Shown: one piece after another, positions 16,910-25,638 of the stretch
Layout: each line of letters starts with the position of its first letter
Position numbering within the stretch: position 1 is the first letter of the stretch
Origin: Acetobacteraceae bacterium
GTDB lineage: Bacteria; Pseudomonadota; Alphaproteobacteria; Acetobacterales; Acetobacteraceae
Assembly: GCA_947455205.1 (NCBI GenBank)
Contig: CANGNF010000040.1
Location: 1 to 47,061, forward strand
Direction: 5' to 3'
DNA length: 47,061 nt
Notes under the pieces: generated by a model
The model's input: only the letters and a program-made list of their open reading frames with translations
The model's database searches: none
What the model was told of the DNA's origin: nothing
Program-made: the position numbers and the translations under genes

Positions 16910-17995
16910 ATGATGCAACGGCTCGAATTCGGCTGGTACCTTCCGACCAGCGGCGACACCACCTGCTATGGCGATCCAGCGTGCCACGTACCGCCCTCGC
17001 TGGAGATGTTCGACCGGGTGATCGGCGCCGCCGAGGCCGCGGGCTTCGAGTATTTTCTCATCCCCGTCACCGCCGCCTGCTGGGAGGCCTGGGTCACCAG
17101 CGCCATGATGCTGGCACGCCACAGCCGCATCCGCGCGCTGGTGGCGGCGAAGCCCGGCTTCATCAAGCCGACGATGATGGCGAAGATGATCGCCACCTTC
17201 GACCAGCTTTCCGGCGGCCGGGTCTGCGTCAACCTCATCGCCGGGCAGAGCGAGGCGGAGTTGCGCGCCGACGGCATCCTGACCGCGAAGGAGGATCGCT
17301 ACGCGCAGATGGAGGAGGATGTGCGGGTGATGAAGGCGCTGTGGAATGCCACGGGGCCGATCGACTTCGAAGGTCGCTTCACCACGCTGGAGAACGCTCA
17401 GGTGCAGCCGAAGCCGCTGCAACCGGGTGGCCCGCGCTTCTACCTCGGCGGTGGCTCCCGCGATGCGTGGGAAGTCTCGGCCCGGCATTCCGACGTGCAT
17501 CTGTTCTGGGGCGACACGCCGGAGCGCATCGCCGCCAACATGGTGAAGATCCGTGCCATGGCGGCCCGCCACGGCCGGGCGGAAGCGCTGCAATTCGGCA
17601 TGCGGCTGCAGATGATCTGCCGCGAGACCGAGGACGCAGCCTGGGCCGCCGCGCACGAGCTGATGCGCGGCGCCACCGACGAACAGACCACCAGGCTGCA
17701 GCGGAACATCGCCAACAGCGCCGCCAACCAGCGCGTGCAGGAACTGCGCGCGACGCATGGCGACCTGATCGCGCCGCATATGTGGACCGGCGTTTCCAAG
17801 GTGCGTGCCGGCGCCGGCATCGTCGTGGTCGGCAACCCCGCGCAATGCGCGGAGACGCTGCAACGCTTCATCGACCTCGGCTGCACCTCCTTCTGCCTCA
17901 GCGGCTACACCCACGACGCCGAAGCGGAGCGGTTCGGCCGCCTGGTGCGGCCGCTGCTGGTGCATCGCAACGGCCCCCGCATGGCGGCGGCCTGA
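16910..17995 (+). CDS. LLM-class flavin monooxygenase, SsuD-like
   Basis: A luciferase-like flavin-dependent monooxygenase of about 361 residues, most like alkanesulfonate monooxygenases and related FMNH2-dependent enzymes. Features: FGWYLPTSGD at the N-terminus, AAEAAGFEYFLIPVTAACWEAW, RALVAAKPGFIKPTMMAKM, LSGGRVCVNLIAGQS and LGGGSRDAWEVSARHSDVHLFWGDTPE (read as separate blocks). I place the start at 16910 or 16913, 4-7 bases after a GGAGA site; an ATG at 16895 would put that site inside the gene. No flavin reductase lies next to it. A 12-bp hairpin follows, so it seems to be transcribed alone. Substrate unknown. Confidence 0.88.
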   Translation: MMQRLEFGWYLPTSGDTTCYGDPACHVPPSLEMFDRVIGAAEAAGFEYFLIPVTAACWEAWVTSAMMLARHSRIRALVAAKPGFIKPTMMAKMIATFDQLSGGRVCVNLIAGQSEAELRADGILTAKEDRYAQMEEDVRVMKALWNATGPIDFEGRFTTLENAQVQPKPLQPGGPRFYLGGGSRDAWEVSARHSDVHLFWGDTPERIAANMVKIRAMAARHGRAEALQFGMRLQMICRETEDAAWAAAHELMRGATDEQTTRLQRNIANSAANQRVQELRATHGDLIAPHMWTGVSKVRAGAGIVVVGNPAQCAETLQRFIDLGCTSFCLSGYTHDAEAERFGRLVRPLLVHRNGPRMAAA

Positions 17996-18008
17996 AGCGT
18001 GGCAGGTC

Positions 18009-18037
18009 GGCGGGGCGGCATTGCCTGCCGCCCCGCC
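18009..18037 (+). terminator. Strong GC-rich hairpin after the SsuD-like gene
   Basis: A perfect 12-bp inverted repeat, GGCGGGGCGGCA (18009-18020) with TGCCGCCCCGCC (18026-18037), around a 5-nt loop. It starts 14 bases after the stop codon. There is no T-run. Probable transcription terminator. Confidence 0.65.
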
Positions 18038-18079
18038 CCCGCCCTAGCCTGACCGGCGCATTCCAGCACCGAGGACAGC

Positions 18080-18451
18080 ATGGCTCAGGAACCCCTGGCG
18101 ACCGCCGGCAACTACCTGCACATCTACGACTTCCGCGTGATGGCCGGGCACGAGGACGAGTTCATCCGCCTGTTCGAGGCCTTCGACTATGGCGAGGACA
18201 ACCCCATGCACAAATCCGCCGCCCAGGTGAAGGACGGCGTGCTGTGCCGGGACGAGACCGACCCGCAGCGCTTCTTCCTCATCGCCGAATGGGCCAGCAT
18301 CCAGGAACACGCGCGCATCCTGCCGATCCTGAAGGAGATGAAGCCCGAGTTCATCAAGTACATCGAAGGCGGCCCCGCCGCCTTCAAGCCGCGCTACGTG
18401 CAGGTGGTCTCCTCCACGCCGGAGCATATCCTGAAGGCCGCGGCGGGCTGA
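18080..18451 (+). CDS. ABM-like dimeric alpha/beta-barrel protein
   Basis: A 123-residue protein with the pattern of an antibiotic-biosynthesis-monooxygenase/EthD-type ferredoxin fold: a beta strand (YLHIYDFRVMAGHEDEFIRLFEAF) followed by helices and FFLIAEWASIQEHARIL, KYIEGGPAAFKPRYVQVV. Such proteins act as small cofactor-free oxygenases, isomerases or heme-binding proteins. The ATG follows a GAGGACAGC ribosome-binding region. It converges with the Rieske oxygenase beta gene, nine bases away. No catalytic residue can be assigned, so the specific function is unknown. Confidence 0.6.
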   Translation: MAQEPLATAGNYLHIYDFRVMAGHEDEFIRLFEAFDYGEDNPMHKSAAQVKDGVLCRDETDPQRFFLIAEWASIQEHARILPILKEMKPEFIKYIEGGPAAFKPRYVQVVSSTPEHILKAAAG

Positions 18452-18460
18452 GGCCGGACC

Positions 18461-18931
18461 CTAGACCGGTATCACCAGCAGCGTATCCACCGCGGTGCTG
18501 TCCAGTACCACGCGGCGCCGCCTGAAGCGCGGCCCCGCCGGCGTGGCCACCACCAGGTCCTCATAGCGCCCGCTCAGGAACAGCTCCGGCACACCAGCGC
18601 GCATGATCCGCGCCAGCAGGAAGCTGGCCGTCGCCTCAACGCCCTCCGCCCCGGCCTCGCCCAGCAGCGGGGCCGAGACGACATGCCGGTAGCAATGCGG
18701 CTCGTACACGTTGGCATCGCGCAGCCCCATCACACGGTCGCGCATCATGCCCTGGCCGCAGCACTGCATGACGCCGATGAGGTGCCCGCGCTTCAGGCTG
18801 TCGCGCGAAATGACGGTGTACTCGCCATCGGGCGTGAAGAAGTCGGGCCAACTCTCGATCGCATCGGCGTCGATGGCATCGGCGTAGCGCAGCATCAACT
18901 GCTGCACGGCGGCGGCGTCCAGGGTCATCAT
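18461..18931 (-). CDS. Aromatic-ring-hydroxylating dioxygenase, beta subunit
   Basis: A 156-residue small subunit with the SnoaL/NTF2-like fold of Rieske oxygenase beta subunits: RYADAIDADAIESWPDFFTPDGEYTVISRDS at the start, CYRHVVSAPLL in the middle and FLSGRYEDLVV, RRRRVVLDSTAVDTLLVIPV at the end. It is structural, supporting the alpha3beta3 assembly. The start at 18931 overlaps the alpha stop by ATGA. Last gene of the leftward operon. Confidence 0.88.
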   Translation of the reverse strand: MMTLDAAAVQQLMLRYADAIDADAIESWPDFFTPDGEYTVISRDSLKRGHLIGVMQCCGQGMMRDRVMGLRDANVYEPHCYRHVVSAPLLGEAGAEGVEATASFLLARIMRAGVPELFLSGRYEDLVVATPAGPRFRRRRVVLDSTAVDTLLVIPV

Positions 18932-20169
18932 GCCGGCTCCATATGCGCGCGATAGGCTTTCCAGAAGGCGCGCACGCCGGCCTCCGTCACCCGGCTCTCC
19001 TGGCTCACCACGCCGTCGCCGCCCATCCGCATCACCGTGCGTTCGCCGCGCGCGCTGGCGATGCTGCGCTGGACGAAGTTGCCGATGATTCCATCCTCCA
19101 TGGAGACCAGCCCCGCCGGCCCGACCAGGTTGGACTGCTTGACCCGCATCCCCGTCTGCGCCGGCGTATCCTCCACGGTCCCCAGCAGCGTCCAGACCAG
19201 TTCGCATTTGTCCGGCCCCTTCGGCACCAGTTGCCGCACCGCCAGGGAGTTGCTGATCTGCTGCATGATCAGCGACGGAAACACCGAGGTGATGGAGCTG
19301 ACGATGCCGTCCTCGAACTCCGGCCAATTCGCCACCAGGGAGGGGTCCTGCAGCTTGATGTCGGTGTTCAGCGCCCGCGCATCGGCATAGGCCTCGTCGT
19401 TGAACTTCTGCGTGCCCTGCGTGTAGCTCAGAGTGTTCCAGCCATTCTCGCCCACCGCCATGCCACCGGCCATGTCCAGCCGGTTGAGCCGGAAGGTGGT
19501 GAAGAACACATGCAGCAGCGACGCATGGTAGCTGTCGCGCGTGTTCTCCATGTAGAGCTTCCAGTTGTTGTGCATCACCTGGGTGTACTGCCCCAGCACG
19601 ACCAGGCCGCGGCCCAGCGTGCGGCGGATATGATGCGCGATGCGGGTGCCGAGATAGTCTTCCAACTCCGGACCCTGCTCCGCCGCACTGACGAAGACGA
19701 GGCCGGCGATGGTCGCCACCCGCAGCCGACGCAGCCCGTGCGCCCGCTTGTCGAAGGCGGCGGGCATGCCGCCCTGGCCCTTGATGCCATTGCCGAAGGC
19801 CACCGCGGTCAGGTTGCCTTCCAGGTCGTAGTACCAGTTGTGATAGGGGCAGACGAAGCGCTCGGCACAGCCCTCGCCATCGAAGACGATGGTGGAACCC
19901 TTGTGCGTGCAGCGGTTGACCATGGCCCGCAGTTCGCCATCCTGGCCGCGCACAAGGATGACCGGCAGCGCGCCGACCCAGCTGGTCTTGTAGTCGCCGG
20001 CCTTCGGCAACTCCACCTCCAGCCCGACGAAGCACCAGGCCGGTCCCTCGAAGATGCGGTCCTGCTCCTGGCGCGCAATCTCGGGGTCGGTGTAGAGCCG
20101 GTAGTCCGCCTGGTTGAACGCGTCGCCGCCCAGGCCGTAGGCGTCCAGGTTCATCGCCGTATCCGTCAT
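18928..20169 (-). CDS. Rieske [2Fe-2S] ring-hydroxylating dioxygenase, alpha subunit
   Basis: A 413-residue catalytic subunit. The Rieske cluster ligands are Cys87-x-His89 (CTHKG) and Cys107-x2-His110 (CPYHNW). The mononuclear iron site is given by Asp212, His215 and His220 (RDSYHASLLH), the same spacing as D205/H208/H213 of naphthalene dioxygenase. It resembles the anthranilate/salicylate-type branch, but substrate cannot be named. It overlaps the Bug gene upstream and the beta gene downstream by ATGA. No ferredoxin or reductase gene is in the window, so electrons must come from elsewhere. Confidence 0.92.
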   Translation of the reverse strand: MTDTAMNLDAYGLGGDAFNQADYRLYTDPEIARQEQDRIFEGPAWCFVGLEVELPKAGDYKTSWVGALPVILVRGQDGELRAMVNRCTHKGSTIVFDGEGCAERFVCPYHNWYYDLEGNLTAVAFGNGIKGQGGMPAAFDKRAHGLRRLRVATIAGLVFVSAAEQGPELEDYLGTRIAHHIRRTLGRGLVVLGQYTQVMHNNWKLYMENTRDSYHASLLHVFFTTFRLNRLDMAGGMAVGENGWNTLSYTQGTQKFNDEAYADARALNTDIKLQDPSLVANWPEFEDGIVSSITSVFPSLIMQQISNSLAVRQLVPKGPDKCELVWTLLGTVEDTPAQTGMRVKQSNLVGPAGLVSMEDGIIGNFVQRSIASARGERTVMRMGGDGVVSQESRVTEAGVRAFWKAYRAHMEPA

Positions 20170-21134
20170 TTCGCCCGCACCCTGATCATTTTCGCTTCGT
20201 CCATCACGGCATAGATCTGCTGGTCACGCTCCCGCACCGCCGCCAGCGTGGCTTCCGCCGCCAAGGGCGAGATGTCGAAGCCGAGCTGCTGTGCCCGCGC
20301 GACGAAGCCGGGCGCCCGCAGCGCCGCCATGAAGGCGCGCTCCAGCACCGCCAGGCGCTGCGGCGGCGTCCCCTTCGGCGCCACCAGCGCGCGGAAGGCG
20401 CCGGCCACCATGTCAACGCCGACCTCACGCAGGGTCGGTGCTTCCGGCAGCAGGAAATGCCGCTGCGCGCTGGCCACGCCCAGCACGCGCAACTTGCCGC
20501 TGCGATGATGCTCGACCACATCCGTCAGCGGCACCGTCGTCATCTGCACCTCGCCGGAGAGCAGTGCGGTGACGCTCGGTGCATAGCCGCCATAGTTCAC
20601 CCGGCTGATGCGCGTGCCGCTGGCCTGCTCGAACATCGCCAGCCAGACGAAGGTGCTGCCGGCCGGCGGGTCGTTGGCGTTCTTCAGCCCGCCGGGCCGC
20701 GCCTTTGCCGCGCTGACCAGGTCCGCCAGGCTGGTGAACTCGCTGCGCGCGGTGATCGCCGCGGCATCCTCGCCGATGAAGGCGAACCATTCGAAGTCGG
20801 CCATCACATTGGCATTGGGGTTGGAATACTGGTTGCCGATGAAGGCATTGCTGGCCAGCCCGATGGTCGCGCCATCCGGCGCCGCGGCGCCGACCTCCCG
20901 CAGCCCGATGGCACCGCTGGCGCCCGGCCGGTTCATCACCACAACCGGCACGCGAAGCGTAGCCTGCGCGGCTTCCGCCACCATGCGCGCGATCACATCC
21001 GTGCCGCCACCGGCCGGCCACGGCACCACCAGCGAAATCGGCTGGCTCGGAAAGGCCGGCTGCGCCCGCACCACCGCGGGGGCGCCCAGCATGCTGGCGG
21101 CCAGCAGGCCCCGCCGCGAAAACTCCTGCATCAT
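20166..21134 (-). CDS. Bug/TctC-family periplasmic solute-binding protein
   Basis: A 322-residue exported binding protein of the tripartite tricarboxylate transporter (TTT) system. The signal contains SRRGLLAAS, Tat-like, and ends near VVRAQ. Family motifs: ISLVVPWPAGGGTDVIARMVAE, VVVMNRPGASGAIG, and later GGYAPSVTALLSGEVQMTTVPLTDVVEHHRSG (as separate blocks). It is translationally coupled to the Rieske alpha gene (ATGA), so its ligand is plausibly the oxygenase substrate or a precursor. No TctA/TctB lies next to it; it may share the TctBA at 29-31 kb. ATGs at 21134 and 21131 are both possible starts. Confidence 0.9.
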   Translation of the reverse strand: MMQEFSRRGLLAASMLGAPAVVRAQPAFPSQPISLVVPWPAGGGTDVIARMVAEAAQATLRVPVVVMNRPGASGAIGLREVGAAAPDGATIGLASNAFIGNQYSNPNANVMADFEWFAFIGEDAAAITARSEFTSLADLVSAAKARPGGLKNANDPPAGSTFVWLAMFEQASGTRISRVNYGGYAPSVTALLSGEVQMTTVPLTDVVEHHRSGKLRVLGVASAQRHFLLPEAPTLREVGVDMVAGAFRALVAPKGTPPQRLAVLERAFMAALRAPGFVARAQQLGFDISPLAAEATLAAVRERDQQIYAVMDEAKMIRVRAK

Positions 21135-21142
21135 AAGGCTCC

Positions 21143-21167
21143 GTCATCGGCGCAATGGCCCGATGAC
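21143..21167 (-). promoter_or_regulatory. Hairpin in the leader of the Bug-Rieske genes
   Basis: An 8-bp perfect inverted repeat, GTCATCGG (21143-21150) and CCGATGAC (21160-21167), with a 9-nt loop. It lies in the 80-bp gap between the LLM gene and the Bug gene, ending about 9 bases before the Bug start. It could be a partial terminator, an RNA-stability element or chance. Confidence 0.3.
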
Positions 21168-21214
21168 CGGCACTCTCCCTCAACCACGCGCCAGGGTTTG
21201 CCCCGGTCGCGCCT

Positions 21215-22204
21215 TCAGCCCGCGAATTCGCGCAGGATCGGCAGGATCAGCCGCATGCTCGCGGCGCCGCCGATCGGCGAGATCACCGGCTCATCCAACC
21301 CGGCATCGATGAAATCCTGCAGCCGGCGGCGACACTCCGCCGGCGTGCCCGCCACTGAGAAGGCCTCCACCGCCTCATCCGGGATCAGCGACGCGGCGGT
21401 TGCCAGGTCGCGCTTCGCCACCGCCGCGATAACCGCCGCTTGGTCGATGGCGATGCCGGAGCGCCGCACATTCTCCGCCAGGAAGCGATTGCGCATCACG
21501 AAGGCCAGCTTGGTCCGCACCGCATCCACCGCGGCACGGCTGCTTTCCTGCGTGCTGAAGAACAGGTAGCCGGCGCGGCGGAACGCCTGTGCGTCGCGCC
21601 CCGCCTTCGTCGCCGCCTCGGCACAGATGGCCAGGGATTCCCGCACCGACTGCACCGACAGCGCCGCGGAGAGCACCACGCCATCGGCGATGCGCCCGGT
21701 CAGCTTCAGCATGTCCGGCCCGGTGGCGGCGATGTAGATCGGCGGCGGCACGCTGGGCGTGAAGGCCATGCGCGCGCCGGCAAGCTGCACATGCTCGCCC
21801 TGCATCTGCACCGCCTCGCCAGTCCATAGCCGGCGCAGCGCCTCGACGAATTCGCGCATCAGCGGAATCGGCTTGTCCAGCGCCTTGCCGGATTCCGCCA
21901 GGAACAACGGATTGCCGACGCCGAGCGCGATCGCCGCGCGGCCTGGCGCCAACTCGTCCAACGTCGCCATTTCCATGGCGACCGGCATCGGGTGCCACAG
22001 ATAGGGGCTGATCGCGGTCGGCACCAACAGCGGCCCAGGCGCTGCGGTGGCGAAGGCCATGCAGCTGCCGGTCGCGCTGCGATAGCCCAGGTGTTCGGCC
22101 ATCCACAGGCTCTGCGCGCCGGCGGCCACGGCCTGCTTCGCCATGTCGATGGCTTCCGCCGTGGTCACGAAGCCATCGAAGGCCAATCCGACTTTCGCCG
22201 CCAT
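21215..22204 (-). CDS. LLM-class flavin/F420-dependent oxidoreductase
   Basis: About 329 residues of the luciferase-like TIM-barrel family: KVGLAFDGFVTTAEAIDMAKQAVAAGAQSLWMAEHLGYR at the start (in blocks), LAPGRAAIALGVGNP, PIYIAATGPDMLKLTGRIADGVVLSA. This pattern is commoner in F420/FMN-dependent tetrahydromethanopterin-reductase-like enzymes than in SsuD. Starts GTG 22207 and ATG 22204 are adjacent; GGAG lies about six bases before the ATG, so I chose the ATG. It is nine to twelve bases after the enolase stop, in the leftward operon. Function unknown. Confidence 0.85.
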   Translation of the reverse strand: MAAKVGLAFDGFVTTAEAIDMAKQAVAAGAQSLWMAEHLGYRSATGSCMAFATAAPGPLLVPTAISPYLWHPMPVAMEMATLDELAPGRAAIALGVGNPLFLAESGKALDKPIPLMREFVEALRRLWTGEAVQMQGEHVQLAGARMAFTPSVPPPIYIAATGPDMLKLTGRIADGVVLSAALSVQSVRESLAICAEAATKAGRDAQAFRRAGYLFFSTQESSRAAVDAVRTKLAFVMRNRFLAENVRRSGIAIDQAAVIAAVAKRDLATAASLIPDEAVEAFSVAGTPAECRRRLQDFIDAGLDEPVISPIGGAASMRLILPILREFAG

Positions 22205-22216
22205 CACGCGCTCCGC

Positions 22217-23374
22217 TCAGCCGACGCTGTACTGGTCGAGCTTGGCCTCGTTCACCGTAATGCCAAGGCCGGGCCCCTCGGGCACCAGCATGCAGCCATC
22301 GCGGTAGATGAACGGCTCCTCGATGATGTCGTCCAGGTATTTGTGCCCGGCCACCTTGGTGCGCACGATCTGCGCGGTGGAAGTCACGGGGATCGTGCCC
22401 GGCAGGTCGATGATCGCGCTCGACGCCGCCAGATGCAGGTTGGCGGCATTGCCGATGCCCATCTCGCCGCTGCCATTGATGTCGCAGCGCAGCCCCGCGG
22501 CTTCCGCCACCGCCAGCAGCTTCTTCGATTTCAGCAGCCCGCCTGGCTTGGTGTAGTAGACTGAGAGCATCTCCGCCGCCTGGAACTGGATGATCCGCAG
22601 CACGTCATGCGCGGTCCAGGCGCTCTCATCGGCCATCACCGGAACCTCGGTGTTCTGCGCCACGCGGGCCATGTTCTCCAGCCCCTCGCAGGGCTGCTCC
22701 ATGTACCAGATGTTCTCGCCCTGCATCACACGGGTGACCTGCAGCGCTTCCTTCCAGGACTTGTAGCCCTGGTTCGCATCCACCCGCAGCTTCACGTCCG
22801 GCCCTACGGCGGCGCGCAGGCGGCGCACCAGTTCGATGTCGCGCTTGGCGTCGATGCCGACCTTCACCTTCAGCGTGGTGATGCCCTCATCGACCACATG
22901 CTTCGCTTCATCCACCGCAACCTGGATATCCATCAGCCCCAGGCTGTGCGCCAACGCGACTTCCCGCCGGTACATGCCGCCGAGCAGCTGGTAGACGGGA
23001 ATGCCGTACAGCTTGCCCACCGCGTCATGCAGCGCCACGTCGATGGCCGCCTTGGCGTAAGGGTAGCCGCGGACGAACTTGTCCATCTTCGCCAGCAGCA
23101 GCTCTATCCGGCGGCAGTCCTCGCCCACCAGCAGCGGCGCCAGCAACTCCTCGATGACGATCTTCGTGGTCTGCGGCGCTTCGCCGTAGCGGCTGCCGAA
23201 TTCGCCGCCCCAATCCTTCAGCACCTGGGCCTCGCCCCAGCCGACGGTGCCGTCCTCCAGCTCCAGCTTCAGCACGGTGTAGCCATAGCCCACCGGGGTG
23301 AAGTTGCCGGCCCAGGTATGCGGCCGGCGCAGCGGCAGCGCGATGCGCCAGGTGCGGAGCGACTTGATCTTCAT
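22217..23374 (-). CDS. Mandelate racemase/muconate lactonizing enzyme family protein (copy 1)
   Basis: A 385-residue enolase-superfamily enzyme with the muconate-lactonizing subgroup active site. The KxK pair is Lys169/Lys171 (LKVKVG), the magnesium ligands are Asp199 (RVDAN), Glu226 (YMEQP) and Asp249 (MADES), and Lys276 (YTKPGG) is the opposite base. Such enzymes abstract a proton alpha to a carboxylate to epimerise, dehydrate or cycloisomerise. It overlaps the M24 gene by ATGA. A second copy at 32111-33271 has all six residues at identical positions. With opine dehydrogenase and amidohydrolase-like neighbours, epimerisation of an N-substituted amino acid is plausible but unproven. Confidence 0.9.
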   Translation of the reverse strand: MKIKSLRTWRIALPLRRPHTWAGNFTPVGYGYTVLKLELEDGTVGWGEAQVLKDWGGEFGSRYGEAPQTTKIVIEELLAPLLVGEDCRRIELLLAKMDKFVRGYPYAKAAIDVALHDAVGKLYGIPVYQLLGGMYRREVALAHSLGLMDIQVAVDEAKHVVDEGITTLKVKVGIDAKRDIELVRRLRAAVGPDVKLRVDANQGYKSWKEALQVTRVMQGENIWYMEQPCEGLENMARVAQNTEVPVMADESAWTAHDVLRIIQFQAAEMLSVYYTKPGGLLKSKKLLAVAEAAGLRCDINGSGEMGIGNAANLHLAASSAIIDLPGTIPVTSTAQIVRTKVAGHKYLDDIIEEPFIYRDGCMLVPEGPGLGITVNEAKLDQYSVG

Positions 23375-24489
23375 GCGCCGATCTCGATCAGCTGGTCGTT
23401 CGGCGACAGCATGCCGGTGATCGGCTCGAAGCCGGTCTCGGTGATCAGGTACATGTCTTCCACGTGGAAGCCCATGCGGCCGGGGATCATGTAGAGCGGC
23501 TCCATCGTCATCGTCACATTCGGCTGCAACGCGATGGTCCGCGTATCCGTGATGTAGGGTTCCTCATGGATCGTCTGGCCGATCCCGTGGCCGAGGAATT
23601 TCAGCGTCGGCTCGATGCCGTGGCCGCGCATGTACTCAAGGTAGGTCTGCCACAGCAGCGGCACCGGCGTGCCGGGTTTCAGCAAGGCGCGGCAGGCGTC
23701 GCGGGCGCCGATCATCACCTCCCAGGTGCGCAGCATCTCATCGGTCGGCTTGCCGACCACGGCGGTGCGGGTGACGTTGCTGCGATAGCCGCCCATGTCG
23801 CCGAGGATTTCCAGCCGCACCACGTCGCCGCGCTCAATCTGCTTCGCGGTCGGTGAGCAGTTGGTGATGCCGCTGCGGATGCCGGAGCCGACCTGGCATT
23901 TCAGCCCGTCGCAGCCGCCATCCATCATGCGCTGCGTCACCATCTGCGCCACGGCCTTCTCGGTCATGCCGGGCCGCACCTCCGCCAGCACCTCACCGGC
24001 GATCCGGTCGGTCAGCGCGCCGACCTTCTTCAGGATGGCGATCTCCTCCGCCGTCTTGATCATCCGCTCGTTGAAGTAGAGGTCTCGGCAGGGCAGCAGC
24101 TGCGCCTTCGGCAGGCGCTCACGCAACCTGACAAAATCCTGGGCCGGCATGTAGTCCAGCTCGATCCCGATGCGCCCTTCGCTGACGCCGGCCTCCAGCA
24201 GCATGTCGGCCAGCACGTCCGCGGGGTCCTGGGTGAACTGGTTGTAGCTGCGGATATCGCCGAAGCGCGACCGCTGCTTGGCCAGGTTCTCCTCCACATT
24301 CACCACCAGCTCGGCGGCGAAGCTGTCGCCGGCCAGCACGCTGATGGTGCGGCGGAAGCGGTTGCTCAGCTGGCTCGGCACCTGGAAGCCCGCGGTATAG
24401 GTGACGTTGTCGGGCGAAAGCGCCACCAGTGCGTCGAACCCGGCAGCGCGTGCCGCCGTGCGCAGCTTGGTGAAGACCTCATGTTCCAT
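23371..24489 (-). CDS. Creatinase-like M24 (pita-bread fold) protein (copy 1)
   Basis: A 372-residue member of the M24 family (Xaa-Pro aminopeptidase/creatinase). The N-terminal creatinase domain covers about 1-135 (GRIGIELDYMPAQDF) and the pita-bread domain the rest. Of five usual metal ligands, the first Asp is Glu227 (RLEILG) and the second is Asn238 (GGYRSNVTRT); His301 (GHGIG), Glu330 (TMEP) and Glu344 (HVED) remain. Known creatinase likewise lacks the metal and hydrolyses a C-N bond, so a metal-free hydrolase is a better guess than a peptidase. ATG at 24489 has GAGGAG eight bases upstream; GTG at 24492 is adjacent. The start overlaps the stop of the opine dehydrogenase gene. Confidence 0.85.
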   Translation of the reverse strand: MEHEVFTKLRTAARAAGFDALVALSPDNVTYTAGFQVPSQLSNRFRRTISVLAGDSFAAELVVNVEENLAKQRSRFGDIRSYNQFTQDPADVLADMLLEAGVSEGRIGIELDYMPAQDFVRLRERLPKAQLLPCRDLYFNERMIKTAEEIAILKKVGALTDRIAGEVLAEVRPGMTEKAVAQMVTQRMMDGGCDGLKCQVGSGIRSGITNCSPTAKQIERGDVVRLEILGDMGGYRSNVTRTAVVGKPTDEMLRTWEVMIGARDACRALLKPGTPVPLLWQTYLEYMRGHGIEPTLKFLGHGIGQTIHEEPYITDTRTIALQPNVTMTMEPLYMIPGRMGFHVEDMYLITETGFEPITGMLSPNDQLIEIGA

Positions 24490-25619
24490 CACGCAGTCTC
24501 CTCGACGAAGCGGAGCAGCTGCGCCGGCGTCATGCCGGCGATGCCCAGCTTTTCCACGGTCAATCCGGCCTGGTTGAAGTCGATGCCCAGCGACAGGCTG
24601 GCCAGGTGGATAAGCGCATCCATCGTCGGCGTCGGTACACCCGCCAACCGCCCAAGCGCCGCCATCGGCACCAGGCCGGTGCCGACATCCTCGTGGATGT
24701 AGCGGTCATCCAGCGACTTCGGCGACTTGATCGTCTTGTTCGGCGCGCTCTCGCGGCAGGCGCGGGCGATGTCGCCGCTGGCATAGGCCTCCGCCGTCGT
24801 CGCGCCGAACTCGAAGAAGGTCTGCAGGAAAGGAATCGCCGGCACGCCCAGCGCCTTGGCCACCGCCATGCGCTCGGCATCCACCGCATCCGTGACGCGT
24901 GCGACGGCCGGCGTGATCCCCTGATTGTAGAACAGGAAGTCGCCGCCGGTGCTCTCGATCCAGCCGGCATTCATCAGCATGCCCGGCGGGTGGAACACCG
25001 CGTTGACGTTGCCCAGCGCGGATTCCAGCGCATTCACCGCGGCGCGGATGCCGGGGTAGAGCGGCTGCACCAGCGCGAACAGCTCGGCGGTGCGGCTGGC
25101 CGGCAGCGCGGCGAAGCGCAACTGCTTGGCATAGCTGTAGATGCCGACCTTGGCCGGCCCCTCCATGCGCGTGATGTAGGTCAGCGACACCGTCTCGCAC
25201 AACGGCAGCGCGCCCTGGTAGCCAGCCGCGCGCAGGTCGGCCAGGAAGTGCAACCCACCGCCGGTATGGCCGGGGTTCAGCATGACCGGCACGCGGCCAT
25301 CCAGCAGCTTGGCTAGGCCCTGCGCGTAGAAGCTGTGCGCCACGGATGGCACCACCAGCATGATCAGGTCCGCGCCGCTGATCGCCTCGGCCAGGTCGGT
25401 GGTCATCACCTCCGGCGTCACGAAGCCGGTCTGCACGCCATGCGCCTCGATACCCCCGCGCGCCAGCAGCGGTGCCAGGCGGGCGGCGCTGCGCGCATGC
25501 AGCCGCACCTTGAAGCCACGCAGCATCAGATCCGCCGCCGCGGCGCAGCCACCATGCCCGGCGCCCAGCACCGCAACGCACCTGACCACCCGATCGCTCT
25601 CGGTCGCACCAGCCACCAC
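24489..25619 (-). CDS. Octopine/nopaline dehydrogenase family protein (copy 1)
   Basis: About 376 residues. An N-terminal Rossmann fold has VAVLGAGHGGCAAAADL. The C-terminal domain has the opine-dehydrogenase catalytic pattern NAVFHPP (His) and SLDDRYIHEDV (Arg and Asp). Family members reversibly join an amino acid to a keto acid by NAD(P)H reduction, or oxidise the resulting opine. The start is uncertain: GTG at 25619 is preceded by GAGGGACAGG and seems best; GTGs at 25634, 25616 and 25589 are possible. It heads the leftward operon, 20 bases downstream of a GTGATCAC palindrome, and is divergent from a paralogue. Catabolic or biosynthetic direction is unknown; the transporter context favours catabolism. 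Confidence 0.87.
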   Translation of the reverse strand: MVAGATESDRVVRCVAVLGAGHGGCAAAADLMLRGFKVRLHARSAARLAPLLARGGIEAHGVQTGFVTPEVMTTDLAEAISGADLIMLVVPSVAHSFYAQGLAKLLDGRVPVMLNPGHTGGGLHFLADLRAAGYQGALPLCETVSLTYITRMEGPAKVGIYSYAKQLRFAALPASRTAELFALVQPLYPGIRAAVNALESALGNVNAVFHPPGMLMNAGWIESTGGDFLFYNQGITPAVARVTDAVDAERMAVAKALGVPAIPFLQTFFEFGATTAEAYASGDIARACRESAPNKTIKSPKSLDDRYIHEDVGTGLVPMAALGRLAGVPTPTMDALIHLASLSLGIDFNQAGLTVEKLGIAGMTPAQLLRFVEETA

Positions 25620-25638
25620 GCGCCTGTCCCTCACCCGG

